A stretch of DNA of 64,000 nucleotides from Lacipirellulaceae bacterium. Its GTDB lineage: Bacteria; Planctomycetota; Planctomycetia; Pirellulales; Lacipirellulaceae. Where the stretch lies: contig JAVJRG010000005.1 of NCBI GenBank assembly GCA_040218535.1, forward strand, positions 930,001 through 994,000. The letters run 5' to 3'. The position numbers and the translations under genes are program-made. Positions 26,627 through 35,052 of this stretch are shown here, in pieces. Within the stretch, counting starts at the first letter, position 1. The number at the start of each line of letters is the position of its first letter. The notes beneath the pieces are model-generated. The model ran no database searches and was not told the origin of the DNA. It saw nothing but the letters and a program-made list of their open reading frames with translations.

Positions 26627-27702
26627 GTTTGCACTTGGTAACCCACATCCGTGGCGTTGCCCACTACGCGGCTCTGTTGCCAGCGAACGCCCAGCATCTG
26701 GCAGTTGATTCCTGAGCCAATCCCCAGCATAGCAATCGAATCTCCCCGCTGAAACTTCCCCGCTTCAGCACCAAGGGCCATCGTTACTGGGAGAGCAGCG
26801 GCTCCCGTGTTGCCAAGTGTCTCAAGGGTCGGGACATCGAGCGATTCGTCAAGCTCAAGCTCTTCGAAGAGTAACTTGCGATGGGCCACGCCAACTTGAT
26901 GGCAGACGGTACGTCGAATATCTTCGCGTGACCATTTCAGTTCGGATAGAAAATGTTCGAACGTCTGGGCACCTGCCGCAACGCCTCGTCGCATGAGTTG
27001 TTCGCTATCGGTTTGCATGAAGGTTTCCAACCCCTCGCTTTGACACAACTCATGGTGATCGGTCGAAGCGGTTACCGCTCCTCCCAGCAGTTGATTCCCG
27101 GTTTGACTCAGGTCTCTGTGACAGAGCAGGGCCGCCACACTAGCGGAACCAATCGTCAGCGAGGCGACCAGTAGTTTGATATTCTTGCGGGTGACGGCTT
27201 CATCCTCGTTGATTCTTTTGACCGTGTTTTCGACCAGATTACGTCCGCATTCCGTGCCGACGACGAGCCCCGCTTTGATTTGGCCCAGCTCGATCATGTT
27301 GGCAAGCTGCACCATCCCCGTCAGGATGCCGAGACAGGCGTTCGAAACATCGTAAATCATGCATTGCTGCGGGAGCCCAACGGCATGATGAACGCCACAA
27401 GCGGTGGCAGGCTCAAGAAAATCGCGGCAGACGGAGCCGTGAATAAGGGCCCCAATCTGGTGAGGATCAATGCCGCTGGCAGCTATTGCGTTCTTCGCAC
27501 TTCTGGCACTCACGGAACCCGGTGTCGTTCCCGGCGTGTAGAATCTTCGTTCGCGGATGCCGGTCATCAGTTCGAGCCGGCCTTCGGGAAGCTTGAGACG
27601 CTTGTAGCCCGCTGCAAGACGCTGTTCCAACTGTTCAGTCGTCACCACCTCTTCAGGGAGATAGTACCCGAGGGACTCAAGGCAGACGTTTTCAAACTTC
27701 AT
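26623..27702 (-). CDS. OleA-like thiolase (FabH-type KAS III superfamily)
   Basis: A 359-residue thiolase-fold enzyme. It has the catalytic cysteine in VSNACLGILTGM (Cys123), the histidine in CHQVGVAH and the asparagine in LGNTGAAALP. It also has a glutamate in FLEPATA exactly 26 residues before the cysteine, the spacing of Glu117 and Cys143 in Xanthomonas OleA, which performs head-to-head Claisen condensation of two acyl-CoAs. The C-terminal block MLGIGSGINCQML is also OleA-like. OleA activity is therefore likelier than FabH priming, but no oleB, oleC or oleD is in the window. ATG 27702 is preferred over 27744 since MKFENVCLESLGYYLP is the normal family start. Confidence 0.8.
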   Translation of the reverse strand: MKFENVCLESLGYYLPEEVVTTEQLEQRLAAGYKRLKLPEGRLELMTGIRERRFYTPGTTPGSVSARSAKNAIAASGIDPHQIGALIHGSVCRDFLEPATACGVHHAVGLPQQCMIYDVSNACLGILTGMVQLANMIELGQIKAGLVVGTECGRNLVENTVKRINEDEAVTRKNIKLLVASLTIGSASVAALLCHRDLSQTGNQLLGGAVTASTDHHELCQSEGLETFMQTDSEQLMRRGVAAGAQTFEHFLSELKWSREDIRRTVCHQVGVAHRKLLFEELELDESLDVPTLETLGNTGAAALPVTMALGAEAGKFQRGDSIAMLGIGSGINCQMLGVRWQQSRVVGNATDVGYQVQT

Positions 27703-27858
27703 CTGGTGGGGAACCGTTGGAGACAGCGAATCGTAGAAAACCAACGATAGCCGTCAAAGCCGCGTTGGTAAATGAGCGGCTTGAGGTTAGGTTGTTCAAT
27801 CGCATCTGTAGGGAAGGCCCTCCAGGTTTCATCCCGTAAAAGTAACTAGCTAGTCCCG

Positions 27859-28608
27859 ATGAGTTCGAATCCATCCGCCTCACATCGCCGTGCCGACTTG
27901 ATCGCCCTTGCTGTGGCGATGGTGTTACCCACGGCGATTACTTGGGCGTATTTTTTTCAGGCGGAGACCTTCTCCGCGGGCGTGCAGCAAAGCGTCTTTT
28001 CGACCGTGAAGACCTTACAATTCGTGTTTCCCGTCGGCTGGGTCTACCTCGTTCAGAAAAGGCGTCGGCGAGCTGCTTTGGAATCCAACGAGCCTCAGCA
28101 GTCCTCAGGGCTGCTACAAGGAATGGCCTTCGGAGTGGCTGTCGCGGTGGCTGGCGGAGCCCTTTATTGGTTTGTCTTAAAAGATGCTGCCTTCTTCGCT
28201 TCCGCGGGGGATGAGATACGCGCCAAGGTCAAAGGGTACGGGATCGACGCACCTTGGAAGTACGCAATTCTGGGAGCGTTCTACACGATTTGCCATTCCT
28301 TCCTTGAGGAATACTACTGGCGTTGGTTTGTGTTTCGACAGTTGAAAGCCTTCGTTTCGACGAACGCGGCAATTCTTATCTCAGCCCTGGGTTTTATGGC
28401 CCACCACGTTCTTGTCTTAGGGAAGTTCTTTGGGTTCGGGCATTGGTCGACGTGGGTTTTTTCTCTGGCCGTGGCCGCCGGTGGCATTGCGTGGGCCTGG
28501 CTTTACGAGCAGAGCGGCTCTCTCAAAGGACCTTGGCTGAGCCACGCAGTTGTTGACGCGGGGATATTTGCGATTGGTTACCACTTAGTCGCCGATTTAA
28601 TCCAATAG
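27859..28608 (+). CDS. CPBP-family intramembrane glutamic protease
   Basis: A 249-residue polytopic protein of the CPBP/CAAX protease (Abi) family. The catalytic glutamates lie in SFLEEYYWRWFVFRQL (EExxxR), a histidine in GFMAHHVL and another in LSHAVVDAG, as the family requires. About seven or eight hydrophobic segments are visible. The substrate is unknown; family members process prenylated or other membrane proteins. The gene stands alone, divergent from the OleA-like gene. Confidence 0.88.
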   Translation: MSSNPSASHRRADLIALAVAMVLPTAITWAYFFQAETFSAGVQQSVFSTVKTLQFVFPVGWVYLVQKRRRRAALESNEPQQSSGLLQGMAFGVAVAVAGGALYWFVLKDAAFFASAGDEIRAKVKGYGIDAPWKYAILGAFYTICHSFLEEYYWRWFVFRQLKAFVSTNAAILISALGFMAHHVLVLGKFFGFGHWSTWVFSLAVAAGGIAWAWLYEQSGSLKGPWLSHAVVDAGIFAIGYHLVADLIQ

Positions 28609-29225
28609 TGATGGAAATCGGGAGACGGCTCAGCAAACTGGAATACCGGTTTTGCGGCCATATAGTGCTAGCGTAGAGAATTCCTGCCCAACATAGTCTT
28701 TTCGCTTGTAATAAATTACGCAAAGCGTATTCTCTGTGTGACTTGCATTTCTGACCTAAAGACCGCGTGACAACGGTCGCCAGCCAAAGGAGTTTGGTGC
28801 CAAGAATAGATAGGGAAGTCGATCAAATGCAGCGTTCTCTGCACTGTCACTAGTTTGACGTGCGAGCCCCAGGGAAATTCTTAGCCTTCAGATTATTGAA
28901 TGGCTGGGTGGGGCTGAATTTCGAGACGCATAGGTCGTCACACATCTTGTAGGGACGCCGGCAGCACCCACGGATTGGAACTCATCATAATGACCGCAAA
29001 GATTTGCGGATTGGTTATGTGAGAGGCTGCACATTCCGCCGTTCGAGTCTTTCGAGCCTGATGTGTCGAGACCACGCCGCTTTATCAGCGGTATCGTTCA
29101 TTGATGTCATTTTGCGCAAGAAACATGCGTAGAAGGATTAGCTTCTCTACCGATCTTGGTTGTCATCCGCCTGTTGGGAACTATGGCAGAGCGCCAATGA
29201 TGGCGCGGGAAAGGATCGCAAGACC
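28609..29225. other. 617-base intergenic region with small hairpins
   Basis: No convincing gene is seen. Short perfect hairpins include CCGCAAA/TTTGCGG near 28993 and CCGCT/AGCGG near 29077. They could be parts of a leader RNA for the amidotransferase-like gene, but nothing matches a riboswitch I know. This is one of the longest gene-free stretches in the window. Confidence 0.45.
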
Positions 29226-29969
29226 ATGTCGAAGCCTTTGATTGGATTGAACGCAGATTATCGCCGCACGGACAACAGTTCCTCGGCTTTTACCTACATC
29301 GCAGCGGGCTACTACGACGAGATTCTTCGCTCGGGCGGCCTTCCCGTGGTTATTCCGCCTTACGAGGACGAGCAAGACATCGCTGATGTCTTGGATCGCC
29401 TCGACGGAATTATGCTGGTTGGCGGGGCCGATCTCGATCCTCGCCGTGATGGTTGGATGCTTCACCCGACAGTCAAGCTGCAAGATCCCCGCCGCGAATC
29501 GTTTGATCGCAAGCTCATGCGGTTGGTCGGCGAACGACGGCTCCCGATCCTGGGCATTGGTTCCGGGATGCAGTTGCTCAATGTTTCGCAAGGTGGCAAT
29601 CTCATGTTGCACATTCCTGAGGATGTGCCGCACGCTCTGCCTCACCGCGACCCGCTCGACCCTTCGCATCGTCACACGTTAGAGCTAGCCGCTGGTTCGA
29701 TTATGGACCGTGTCTACGGCGACGGTGAACTTCGTGTGAACAGCATGCACCACATGGCTGTTGATGAAGTCGCACCCGGCTTCCAAGTCACAGCCCGTTG
29801 CCCAGACGGTATTGTCGAAGCGATCGAGAGCACCCAGCAAGATTGGTTCGCTTTCGGTACACAGTTTCACCCTGAAGCCGAAACGGCCTCAGCATTGGAC
29901 CAAAGAATCTTCGAAGAGTTCTTGGCTGGCGTCCACGAGATGAGCTCGCAGGTACGCTTAGTCGCTTAG
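29226..29969 (+). CDS. Class I glutamine amidotransferase-like protein lacking the catalytic cysteine
   Basis: A 247-residue protein of the peptidase C26 (gamma-glutamyl-GABA hydrolase, PuuD-like) family. MLVGGADLDPRRDG, NSMHHMAVDEVAPGF and FGTQFHPEAE match, so the His and Glu of the triad are present. The nucleophile elbow, normally GICRG, reads GIGSG: the cysteine position is Gly112 (codon 29559-29561) followed by Ser. Ordinary cysteine-dependent hydrolysis is therefore unlikely. ATG 29226 matches the family start; the frame extends upstream to 29160 without support. Function may be binding or regulation. Confidence 0.82.
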   Translation: MSKPLIGLNADYRRTDNSSSAFTYIAAGYYDEILRSGGLPVVIPPYEDEQDIADVLDRLDGIMLVGGADLDPRRDGWMLHPTVKLQDPRRESFDRKLMRLVGERRLPILGIGSGMQLLNVSQGGNLMLHIPEDVPHALPHRDPLDPSHRHTLELAAGSIMDRVYGDGELRVNSMHHMAVDEVAPGFQVTARCPDGIVEAIESTQQDWFAFGTQFHPEAETASALDQRIFEEFLAGVHEMSSQVRLVA

Positions 29970-29984
29970 TATTTCGTGCTCAGG

Positions 29985-30075
29985 AGGAGACCCGCACGCG
30001 GCCATGGATTGGCTGTCGTTTCCGAGGGCATGGATGCCCTCCGTTATTATCTCACTGCCTTCCTGGTGAGGACCG
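29985..30075 (+). other. Hairpin-rich 3' region, possible structured RNA
   Basis: Between the amidotransferase-like gene and the terminator two hairpins follow each other: GAGGGCA/TGCCCTC (30024-30041, perfect, loop TGGA) and CTCAC/GTGAG (about 30051-30070). With the terminator at 30076-30115 they make three consecutive stems, which could be a 3' UTR structure or a small RNA. No family is recognised. Confidence 0.35.
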
Positions 30076-30115
30076 AACCCGGCGTTGGCGACGGATGTCG
30101 ACGCCGGGTTTTTTT
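30076..30115 (+). terminator. Intrinsic terminator
   Basis: Ten-base perfect arms AACCCGGCGT (30076-30085) and ACGCCGGGTT (30101-30110) are followed by a run of T to 30115. It stands 107 bases downstream of the amidotransferase-like gene and just before the convergent DJ-1/PfpI gene end. Confidence 0.9.
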
Positions 30116-30133
30116 GCGCTAGGTCCGTGCAAA

Positions 30134-30718
30134 TTAGCCTAGAGCGATTCCAAGCAACTTGGCGAACTCGCGCATCCAGTTCGCATTAGCAGGCCACGCA
30201 GGGGCGGTCACGAGATGGCCATCAACACACGCACTATCGAGGCCCTCGCTCGGCTCGTCCCAAGTCGCCCCCGCGAGTTCCAATTCCGGACGAAGCGCCG
30301 GATACGCCTGGCAGCGTTTCCCCTCAACGACTTTTGCGGCAGCCAAAATATGAGCCGCATGACAAGTAGCCGCTAGCGGCTTAGCCGAGGAGTCAAAGTA
30401 GCGGACCATCTCCAGCACCCGCTCATTCAGCCGCAGATACTCAGGCGCACGGCCCCCGGGAAGCACTAAGCCGTCATAGGCGGACTCTTCAATGCCAGAC
30501 CAATCGAGATTGATCGCGAAGTTATGCCCAGGCTTCTCACTGTACGTTTGGTGGCCTTCGAAGTCATGAATCGCTGTCGCGACGGTCTCTCCTGCCTTCT
30601 TGTCGGGACATACCGTATCGACTTGCACGCCCAGCGTTTCCAAAATCTGCTTCGGCACCATGGCTTCGTAATCTTCGACGAAGTCGCCAACAATCATGAG
30701 GACTTTAAGATTGCTCAT
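30134..30718 (-). CDS. DJ-1/PfpI family protein
   Basis: A 194-residue class I amidotransferase-fold protein. The nucleophile elbow LAATCHAAHIL carries Cys119 with the adjacent histidine, as in PfpI/YhbO. DGLVLPGGRAPEYLR is the usual oxyanion region, and the N-terminal LKVLMIVGDFVEDYEAMVP contributes the conserved glutamate. Members act as proteases, deglycases or chaperones; which applies is not visible. The family is certain from the motifs. The upstream intergenic hairpin separates it from the thioesterase gene. Confidence 0.9.
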   Translation of the reverse strand: MSNLKVLMIVGDFVEDYEAMVPKQILETLGVQVDTVCPDKKAGETVATAIHDFEGHQTYSEKPGHNFAINLDWSGIEESAYDGLVLPGGRAPEYLRLNERVLEMVRYFDSSAKPLAATCHAAHILAAAKVVEGKRCQAYPALRPELELAGATWDEPSEGLDSACVDGHLVTAPAWPANANWMREFAKLLGIALG

Positions 30719-30752
30719 TTTTTAATTTACCGTTTGTATTTTAGAAAAAGCC

Positions 30753-30816
30753 AGCCGCCAACCTTGGTCGACGCTCGGATTGTTTGCGAACCATGCGTCG
30801 ACTAAGGTCGGCGGCT
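30753..30816 (-). terminator. Large near-perfect inverted repeat acting as terminator
   Basis: Arms of 22 bases (30753-30774 and 30795-30816) pair with only two mismatches. On the minus strand the stem is followed by GGCTTTTTC, so it should terminate the thioesterase gene. The length and palindromic arms also resemble dispersed intergenic elements found elsewhere in this window, though the sequence is different. Confidence 0.7.
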
Positions 30817-30832
30817 AACCTGATAGGAATGA

Positions 30833-31243
30833 CTATTGAGCGCTCGAGGAATCCCCTTCGACATCAACGAAAAAGATCTCAGGCATTCGTCGCATGTTGC
30901 CGTTTCGGTCGATGCAAGCGAGCGTGCTTTGGCCTTCGGCGAGAAGTTCGTTGTCGCGGAACACTTTGTATTCGTGTTCGAGCCGTGCCATGGTGAGATT
31001 CGTCACGCGGGTGTGGATGCGAAGGCGGTCACCAAACATTGCCGGTCGGTGATAACGGCAAGAGATGCTGTGGACGACCAGCAGAATGCCGTCGCGTTCC
31101 AGGTCGGCGTAGGCATGCCCGTGAGCCTTGAGCATCTCGACGCGGGCGAGTTCGAAATACTGGAAGTAATTGGCGTGGTGGACCACTCCCTGGCCGTCGG
31201 TCTCGTAATAGCGGACTTCGATCTCGAATTCGTGCTCGGCCAT
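30833..31243 (-). CDS. YbgC/4HBT-type acyl-CoA thioesterase
   Basis: A 136-residue single hot-dog thioesterase. The catalytic region YYETDGQGVVHHANYFQYFE has the active-site aspartate and the following helix typical of the 4-hydroxybenzoyl-CoA thioesterase/YbgC group. Length is normal. The acyl substrate is unknown; in other bacteria YbgC acts on short-chain acyl-CoAs and is linked to envelope lipid metabolism. The gene is followed by a terminator-like inverted repeat. Confidence 0.88.
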   Translation of the reverse strand: MAEHEFEIEVRYYETDGQGVVHHANYFQYFELARVEMLKAHGHAYADLERDGILLVVHSISCRYHRPAMFGDRLRIHTRVTNLTMARLEHEYKVFRDNELLAEGQSTLACIDRNGNMRRMPEIFFVDVEGDSSSAQ

Positions 31244-31431
31244 AGTGGCAGCCTATTCTCTTAAATGCTGTGTGAGTGGTGCATCGTAGGTGATTCTCGG
31301 GCGGAGTCCTACCCTCGCGTTCGCGTTGCGACAGTGCTGGCACAAGCGTATATTGGTGCGATTGGCGAGAATGGATAGAATGTACGCTTCGCGTGTGCCA
31401 GGCTGGCAGAGCTTTTCTGGAGTAAAGCAGT

Positions 31432-31935
31432 ATGATGGATTCTGACGAGGGCGAAGGTGGCCAAGGAGTCGATTTCCTGACGATGCGGGGACACGACTAT
31501 CCCTCGATCCGTCAGTTTACGGTGTTCTTGGAAAATCGTGTTGGGCAGCTTCTGGAAGTGGTTCGTCGTTTTGAGGGCAGCAACGTCCGGATTGTTGCTT
31601 TAACGATCACGGACTCGACGGAATGTGCCGTCGCACGTTTTTTGTTGAGCGACCCGGAGCAAGGTCGTGAAGTCTTGGAGCGTGCTGGGCTTCCGATCGT
31701 AGAGTCTGATCTAATTGGTGTCGAACTTCCCGATAGTCATCAGCCGTTGCTCCAGGTTTGCACGGCACTGCTGCAAGCGGAAGTGAACATCACCCAGGTC
31801 TATCCGTTGCTCCCCGGGCCGAACGGTCGCCCGGCGGTTGCCCTGATGGTGGACAACATCGATATGGCCTCCGATACGCTTGCAAACAAGGGATTTACCT
31901 CGCTCAATGAGGACGACTTGAAAGAGTATGAGTAG
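31432..31935 (+). CDS. ACT-domain protein
   Basis: A 167-residue protein with two ACT-like units. The first is seen in IRQFTVFLENRVGQLLEVV with ALTITDSTECAVARFLL, the second in QPLLQVCTALLQAEVNITQ with PAVALMVDNIDMA. No catalytic domain is attached, so it probably binds an amino acid and regulates something, as in other stand-alone ACT proteins. TGGAG lies about 11 bases before the first of two adjacent ATGs. The upstream neighbour is divergent and the downstream gene follows after a repeat element. Confidence 0.8.
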   Translation: MMDSDEGEGGQGVDFLTMRGHDYPSIRQFTVFLENRVGQLLEVVRRFEGSNVRIVALTITDSTECAVARFLLSDPEQGREVLERAGLPIVESDLIGVELPDSHQPLLQVCTALLQAEVNITQVYPLLPGPNGRPAVALMVDNIDMASDTLANKGFTSLNEDDLKEYE

Positions 31936-31946
31936 CCCCGCTTGCC

Positions 31947-32033
31947 CACAGTAACACCACGCTCCGCGTGGTTAGCTCTCCATAAACCTCAACCATCCCA
32001 TCCCCTGACCACACGGAGTGTGGTTTTACAGTG
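31947..32033. repeat. Paired palindromic intergenic element, GCTCCGC family, copy 1
   Basis: Two hairpins face each other as an inverted pair: ACCACGC-TCC-GCGTGGT (31956-31972) and ACCACAC-GGAG-TGTGGT (32008-32024), with matching flanks (CACAGTAA and its counterpart TTTTACAGTG). The right edge is three bases from the next start codon. Related copies are at 37282-37395 and 47521-47640. Confidence 0.7.
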
Positions 32034-32035
32034 CC

Positions 32036-32764
32036 ATGCCGATACGCGTCACCTGTCCCAAGTGCCACACCCGCTTCAAAGTGGGAGATCAACATGCCGG
32101 CAAGACGGGGGCCTGCCCGAAGTGCAAAGGGCCGATCGAAATCCCCAAAGCTGAGGATGAAGTCGTCATCCATGCTCCTGAGCTTGAAGCGGGAGCGAAA
32201 AACGCCAAGGGTGAGTCGGTTCTCAAGCCCATCAAGCGGAAGGAAACCAAGGTCGGCATGAACATGCTGGTAGTCATCATTGGGACTACCGTGCTGACCA
32301 TTGCGATTGCCTTACTAGCGCGGTTTAGCGACTTGGGTGAAATGACCATCTGGGTGTTGACCGCGGGGGCAGTTCTCCTTGGTCCGCTGCTCGCCTACGC
32401 CGGGTACTCCTTCTTGAAGGACGACGAACTTGGCAGCTATGAAGGCACCGACCTCTACATCCGATCTTTGGCCTGCGGATTGGTTTTTGCGCTGCTCTGG
32501 GGCATGTATGTCTTTGTGGCAGGCCAAATCTTTGAGGAGGATTCCTATAAGGAAGGCCTCGAAATGGTTCAGCTGCTTATTCCGCTTGGCCTCATGCTCG
32601 GCATCGGCACCTTCGCCTCCTTTGTGAGCTTCGATCTGGAACCGATCACCGGGTTCTTCCATTTCGCACTCTTTCTGGTAGTTACCGTGCTCTTGCGACT
32701 GCTCATGGGGCTTTCGCTCCTGCCAGGCATGGATTGGCCAGCAGGTACCTGGGCGACCGGATAG
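32036..32764 (+). CDS. Zinc-ribbon membrane protein, function unknown
   Basis: A 242-residue protein. The N terminus has a zinc ribbon of the MJ0042 type: VTCPKCHTRFKVGDQHAG and ACPKCKGPIEI (four cysteines as two CxxC pairs). A charged linker (to about residue 75) is followed by about six membrane segments. It has no catalytic signature. ATG 32036 is preferred because it starts the ribbon domain; the frame extends upstream to 32018 inside the repeat element. There is no ribosome site, since the palindromic element ends just before the start codon. It precedes the HD hydrolase gene by eight bases. Confidence 0.75.
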   Translation: MPIRVTCPKCHTRFKVGDQHAGKTGACPKCKGPIEIPKAEDEVVIHAPELEAGAKNAKGESVLKPIKRKETKVGMNMLVVIIGTTVLTIAIALLARFSDLGEMTIWVLTAGAVLLGPLLAYAGYSFLKDDELGSYEGTDLYIRSLACGLVFALLWGMYVFVAGQIFEEDSYKEGLEMVQLLIPLGLMLGIGTFASFVSFDLEPITGFFHFALFLVVTVLLRLLMGLSLLPGMDWPAGTWATG

Positions 32765-32772
32765 GGATCGTG

Positions 32773-34101
32773 ATGAAATCGATTCACCAGATCCCAGAAG
32801 TTGCCGCGTTGCGCTCAAGCAGCGGCGTTGTCAGGATTCCTCCCGAGACCGATGTCCCGGTGACACCACGTGTGCGTCGTTTGATGGATACCGCACCGTT
32901 TCGCCGTCTTGCTTCCATCAGCCAGCTTGGATTGGTGGGACACGTCTATCCCGGGACGACGCATACGCGGTTTGAACATTCGCTAGGTGTCTATCGCATC
33001 GCTTTGCTTTTCCTTGATCGTTTGGCTGAGGATTCTCGCTTTGCTGCAGTCGTCGATGCCGAGATGGCGGAGCGCTTCATCGTTGCCGCACTGCTGCATG
33101 ATGTTGGTCACTGGCCGTTTTGCCATCCGATTGAGGATATTGGTCTTAAGTCGGTGCCGAGTCACGAGTCGGCCGCCGAATCGCAACTGAATGACACGGC
33201 ACTAGAGAAAGCCTTGCGAGAGGATTGGGCAGTTACTCCCGAGGAAGTCGTGCACCTGCTCAGCGGCGAGCCGCGGGATGCGGCGGAGCGAACCGTGCAG
33301 AGTATGCTCTCTGGGCCCATCGACGTCGACAAGATTGATTATCTTCGTCGCGACAGCCTTCATGCGGGGGTGCCCTACGGACAGAATTTCGACGCCCCGC
33401 GACTCATCCAAAGCCTTTGCATGGATGAAGCGGGCAAGCGAATCGCGATCAGCACCAAAGGTAAAACCGCCGCGGAGATGATGGTATTCGCCCGGTATGT
33501 CATGTTCAGCGAAGTCTACTGGCACCACGCGGTCCGTTCCGCCACGGCAATGCTACAAAGGGCCTACTTCGAATTGCGCGACAAGCCAGAGCTGGCTGGG
33601 ATGCTGACGATGACCGACGCGGAGATGATCGCCGCTCTCAGGAAAGCTTCGGCGGGAGAGCCTGTTGAAGATTTAGTGAGCGGGCTCTTTGGTCCGGAGC
33701 GGCGGCTTTATAAGCGAGTAGCGGAGTACACGTTTCACGAGTCGCCAGACGAGTACAACCAAATCGCTCACCAGCCTTTCGAGCAACTCATCACAAGTGC
33801 CAAAAAACTGGCGGACCGGCTAAGCAGCGAACTTGGCTCTTCGATCTCCACACATGAGTTACTGATCGATGCTCCCCCAGTAGCGCTAGAGGTGCAATTT
33901 CAAATCGACGTCTTTGATCGCAAGGCCGATCGCTATCGACGACTGGGGGAGATTTCTCCTGTGGTCCGCACGCTCGCGAAGCAGCAGTTTGACGACTTTG
34001 TGAAGAAGGTGCGCGTATTTGCGAACTCGCGAGTTTCCAGTGCTCTAAGAGACAGTTCCATCGGTCCTCAGCGTTTATCAGCGTTCATCTGCAGCCAATA
34101 A
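32773..34101 (+). CDS. HD-domain phosphohydrolase (dGTPase/SAMHD1-like)
   Basis: A 442-residue HD protein. Metal and active-site segments occur in order: HTRFEHSLGVY (first His), LLHDVGHWPF (HD pair), SHESAAESQ and IDVDKIDYLRRDS (distal Asp). This order is typical of deoxynucleotide triphosphohydrolase-like proteins such as YdhJ or SAMHD1 relatives. The likely activity is removal of triphosphate or phosphate from nucleotides; the substrate is not determined. ATG 32773 with GGATC upstream starts the domain; the frame from 32734 overlaps the previous gene. Confidence 0.85.
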   Translation: MKSIHQIPEVAALRSSSGVVRIPPETDVPVTPRVRRLMDTAPFRRLASISQLGLVGHVYPGTTHTRFEHSLGVYRIALLFLDRLAEDSRFAAVVDAEMAERFIVAALLHDVGHWPFCHPIEDIGLKSVPSHESAAESQLNDTALEKALREDWAVTPEEVVHLLSGEPRDAAERTVQSMLSGPIDVDKIDYLRRDSLHAGVPYGQNFDAPRLIQSLCMDEAGKRIAISTKGKTAAEMMVFARYVMFSEVYWHHAVRSATAMLQRAYFELRDKPELAGMLTMTDAEMIAALRKASAGEPVEDLVSGLFGPERRLYKRVAEYTFHESPDEYNQIAHQPFEQLITSAKKLADRLSSELGSSISTHELLIDAPPVALEVQFQIDVFDRKADRYRRLGEISPVVRTLAKQQFDDFVKKVRVFANSRVSSALRDSSIGPQRLSAFICSQ

Positions 34102-34366
34102 TTACTCTGCGATCTCTTCGCCTCTGAGTGGGACTTTCTAAAAAACTTGCTAGCATTTCACGTGTTAATCTGGAGTGACTGCGCAAAGCATGCCGATGTC
34201 TTACATTGTCAAGGCGAGCGACCTTGACGGTTACGCGACGGATGTGCGTCTCCGAAAGTGACGATCCCCGCAGCGGCTCCCAGGGAATTGCGGAGCAGCG
34301 CGATCAGGATGCGAGTGCGGTGCTGTCCCCTCCCCAGCACTGCCTCGTTCAAACCGGCAATTTTCG

Positions 34367-34957
34367 ATGAGACCTTCCCCGAAGCATTACCTGCTTTTCT
34401 CCGAAGCGAGTCGCGACGAGAACGATGTGGCCATCTGGCGGTTCGTCCTGCAAGAAGTGCTGACCAATCGCCAGTTTTCGGCCAGCGGTGCTGAGCCCAC
34501 CGCTTGCTCGGAGCGACTCGAGTTGTTGGCCGTCGTGCGAGCGTTGGAATCGCTCGACGGCCCATCGCGGGTGACGCTTGTGACGAAAAGCCGCTACGTG
34601 AGCCGCGGACTGAAACGCGGGCTGCCCCAGTGGCGGGAACGGCAATGGAAGTGGGAACGCTTCGGCAAGCTACGTCCGGTGCGTGATGACGATCTTTGGC
34701 GGCGTGTGGACGGAGCACTCAAGTTCCACGAGATGGATTGCCGACTCTGGCAATTCGGCACTCCCTTTGAAACTGCGGACGAGAGCGTTTCAGCAACCGC
34801 AGGCGAGGAAGTCCCAGTCAATACAAAACGTCGGCGAAGGCGGATTCGGGTCGACGGTTCGGGTAGTCCAGGATTGGTTGTTGCCGCAAAGGAGCGCCTG
34901 CGGCGAGCCACTGAGACAATCGGGCAGATCACAAGTCCAGAAATGGCAACCAACTAG
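34367..34957 (+). CDS. RNase HI-like protein with altered catalytic residues
   Basis: A 196-residue protein whose first 140 residues follow the RNase HI fold. HYLLFSEAS corresponds to the first strand, [14 protein letters not shown] to the glutamate helix (Glu52 for Glu48) and [17 protein letters not shown] to the third strand. In E. coli numbering Asp10 is replaced by Glu13 and Asp70 by Lys74. Two-metal RNase H chemistry is thus unlikely. A basic C-terminal extension ([10 protein letters not shown]) follows. It may bind RNA/DNA hybrids without cutting. No ribosome site is obvious before the ATG. Confidence 0.65.
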   Translation: MRPSPKHYLLFSEASRDENDVAIWRFVLQEVLTNRQFSASGAEPTACSERLELLAVVRALESLDGPSRVTLVTKSRYVSRGLKRGLPQWRERQWKWERFGKLRPVRDDDLWRRVDGALKFHEMDCRLWQFGTPFETADESVSATAGEEVPVNTKRRRRRIRVDGSGSPGLVVAAKERLRRATETIGQITSPEMATN

Positions 34958-35052
34958 GGCATGAGATCGCCCCGAAACACCTTTTTTCCCTACTTTCCCG
35001 TCCCGTTTCTAGTACAACAGACACTACAAACTGCCATTCAGGAAGAATTGCC

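Noticed and set aside
22043-27702. Ladderane biosynthesis cluster
   Set aside because: A CrtI-like gene and fab genes are present, but radical SAM enzymes, FabF and ACP genes typical of the proposed clusters are missing in this window.
29970-30115. Known RNA such as 4.5S/SRP RNA or 6S RNA
   Set aside because: The conserved GGAAG/AGCAG SRP loop and the 6S bubble layout are not found; only generic hairpins are seen.
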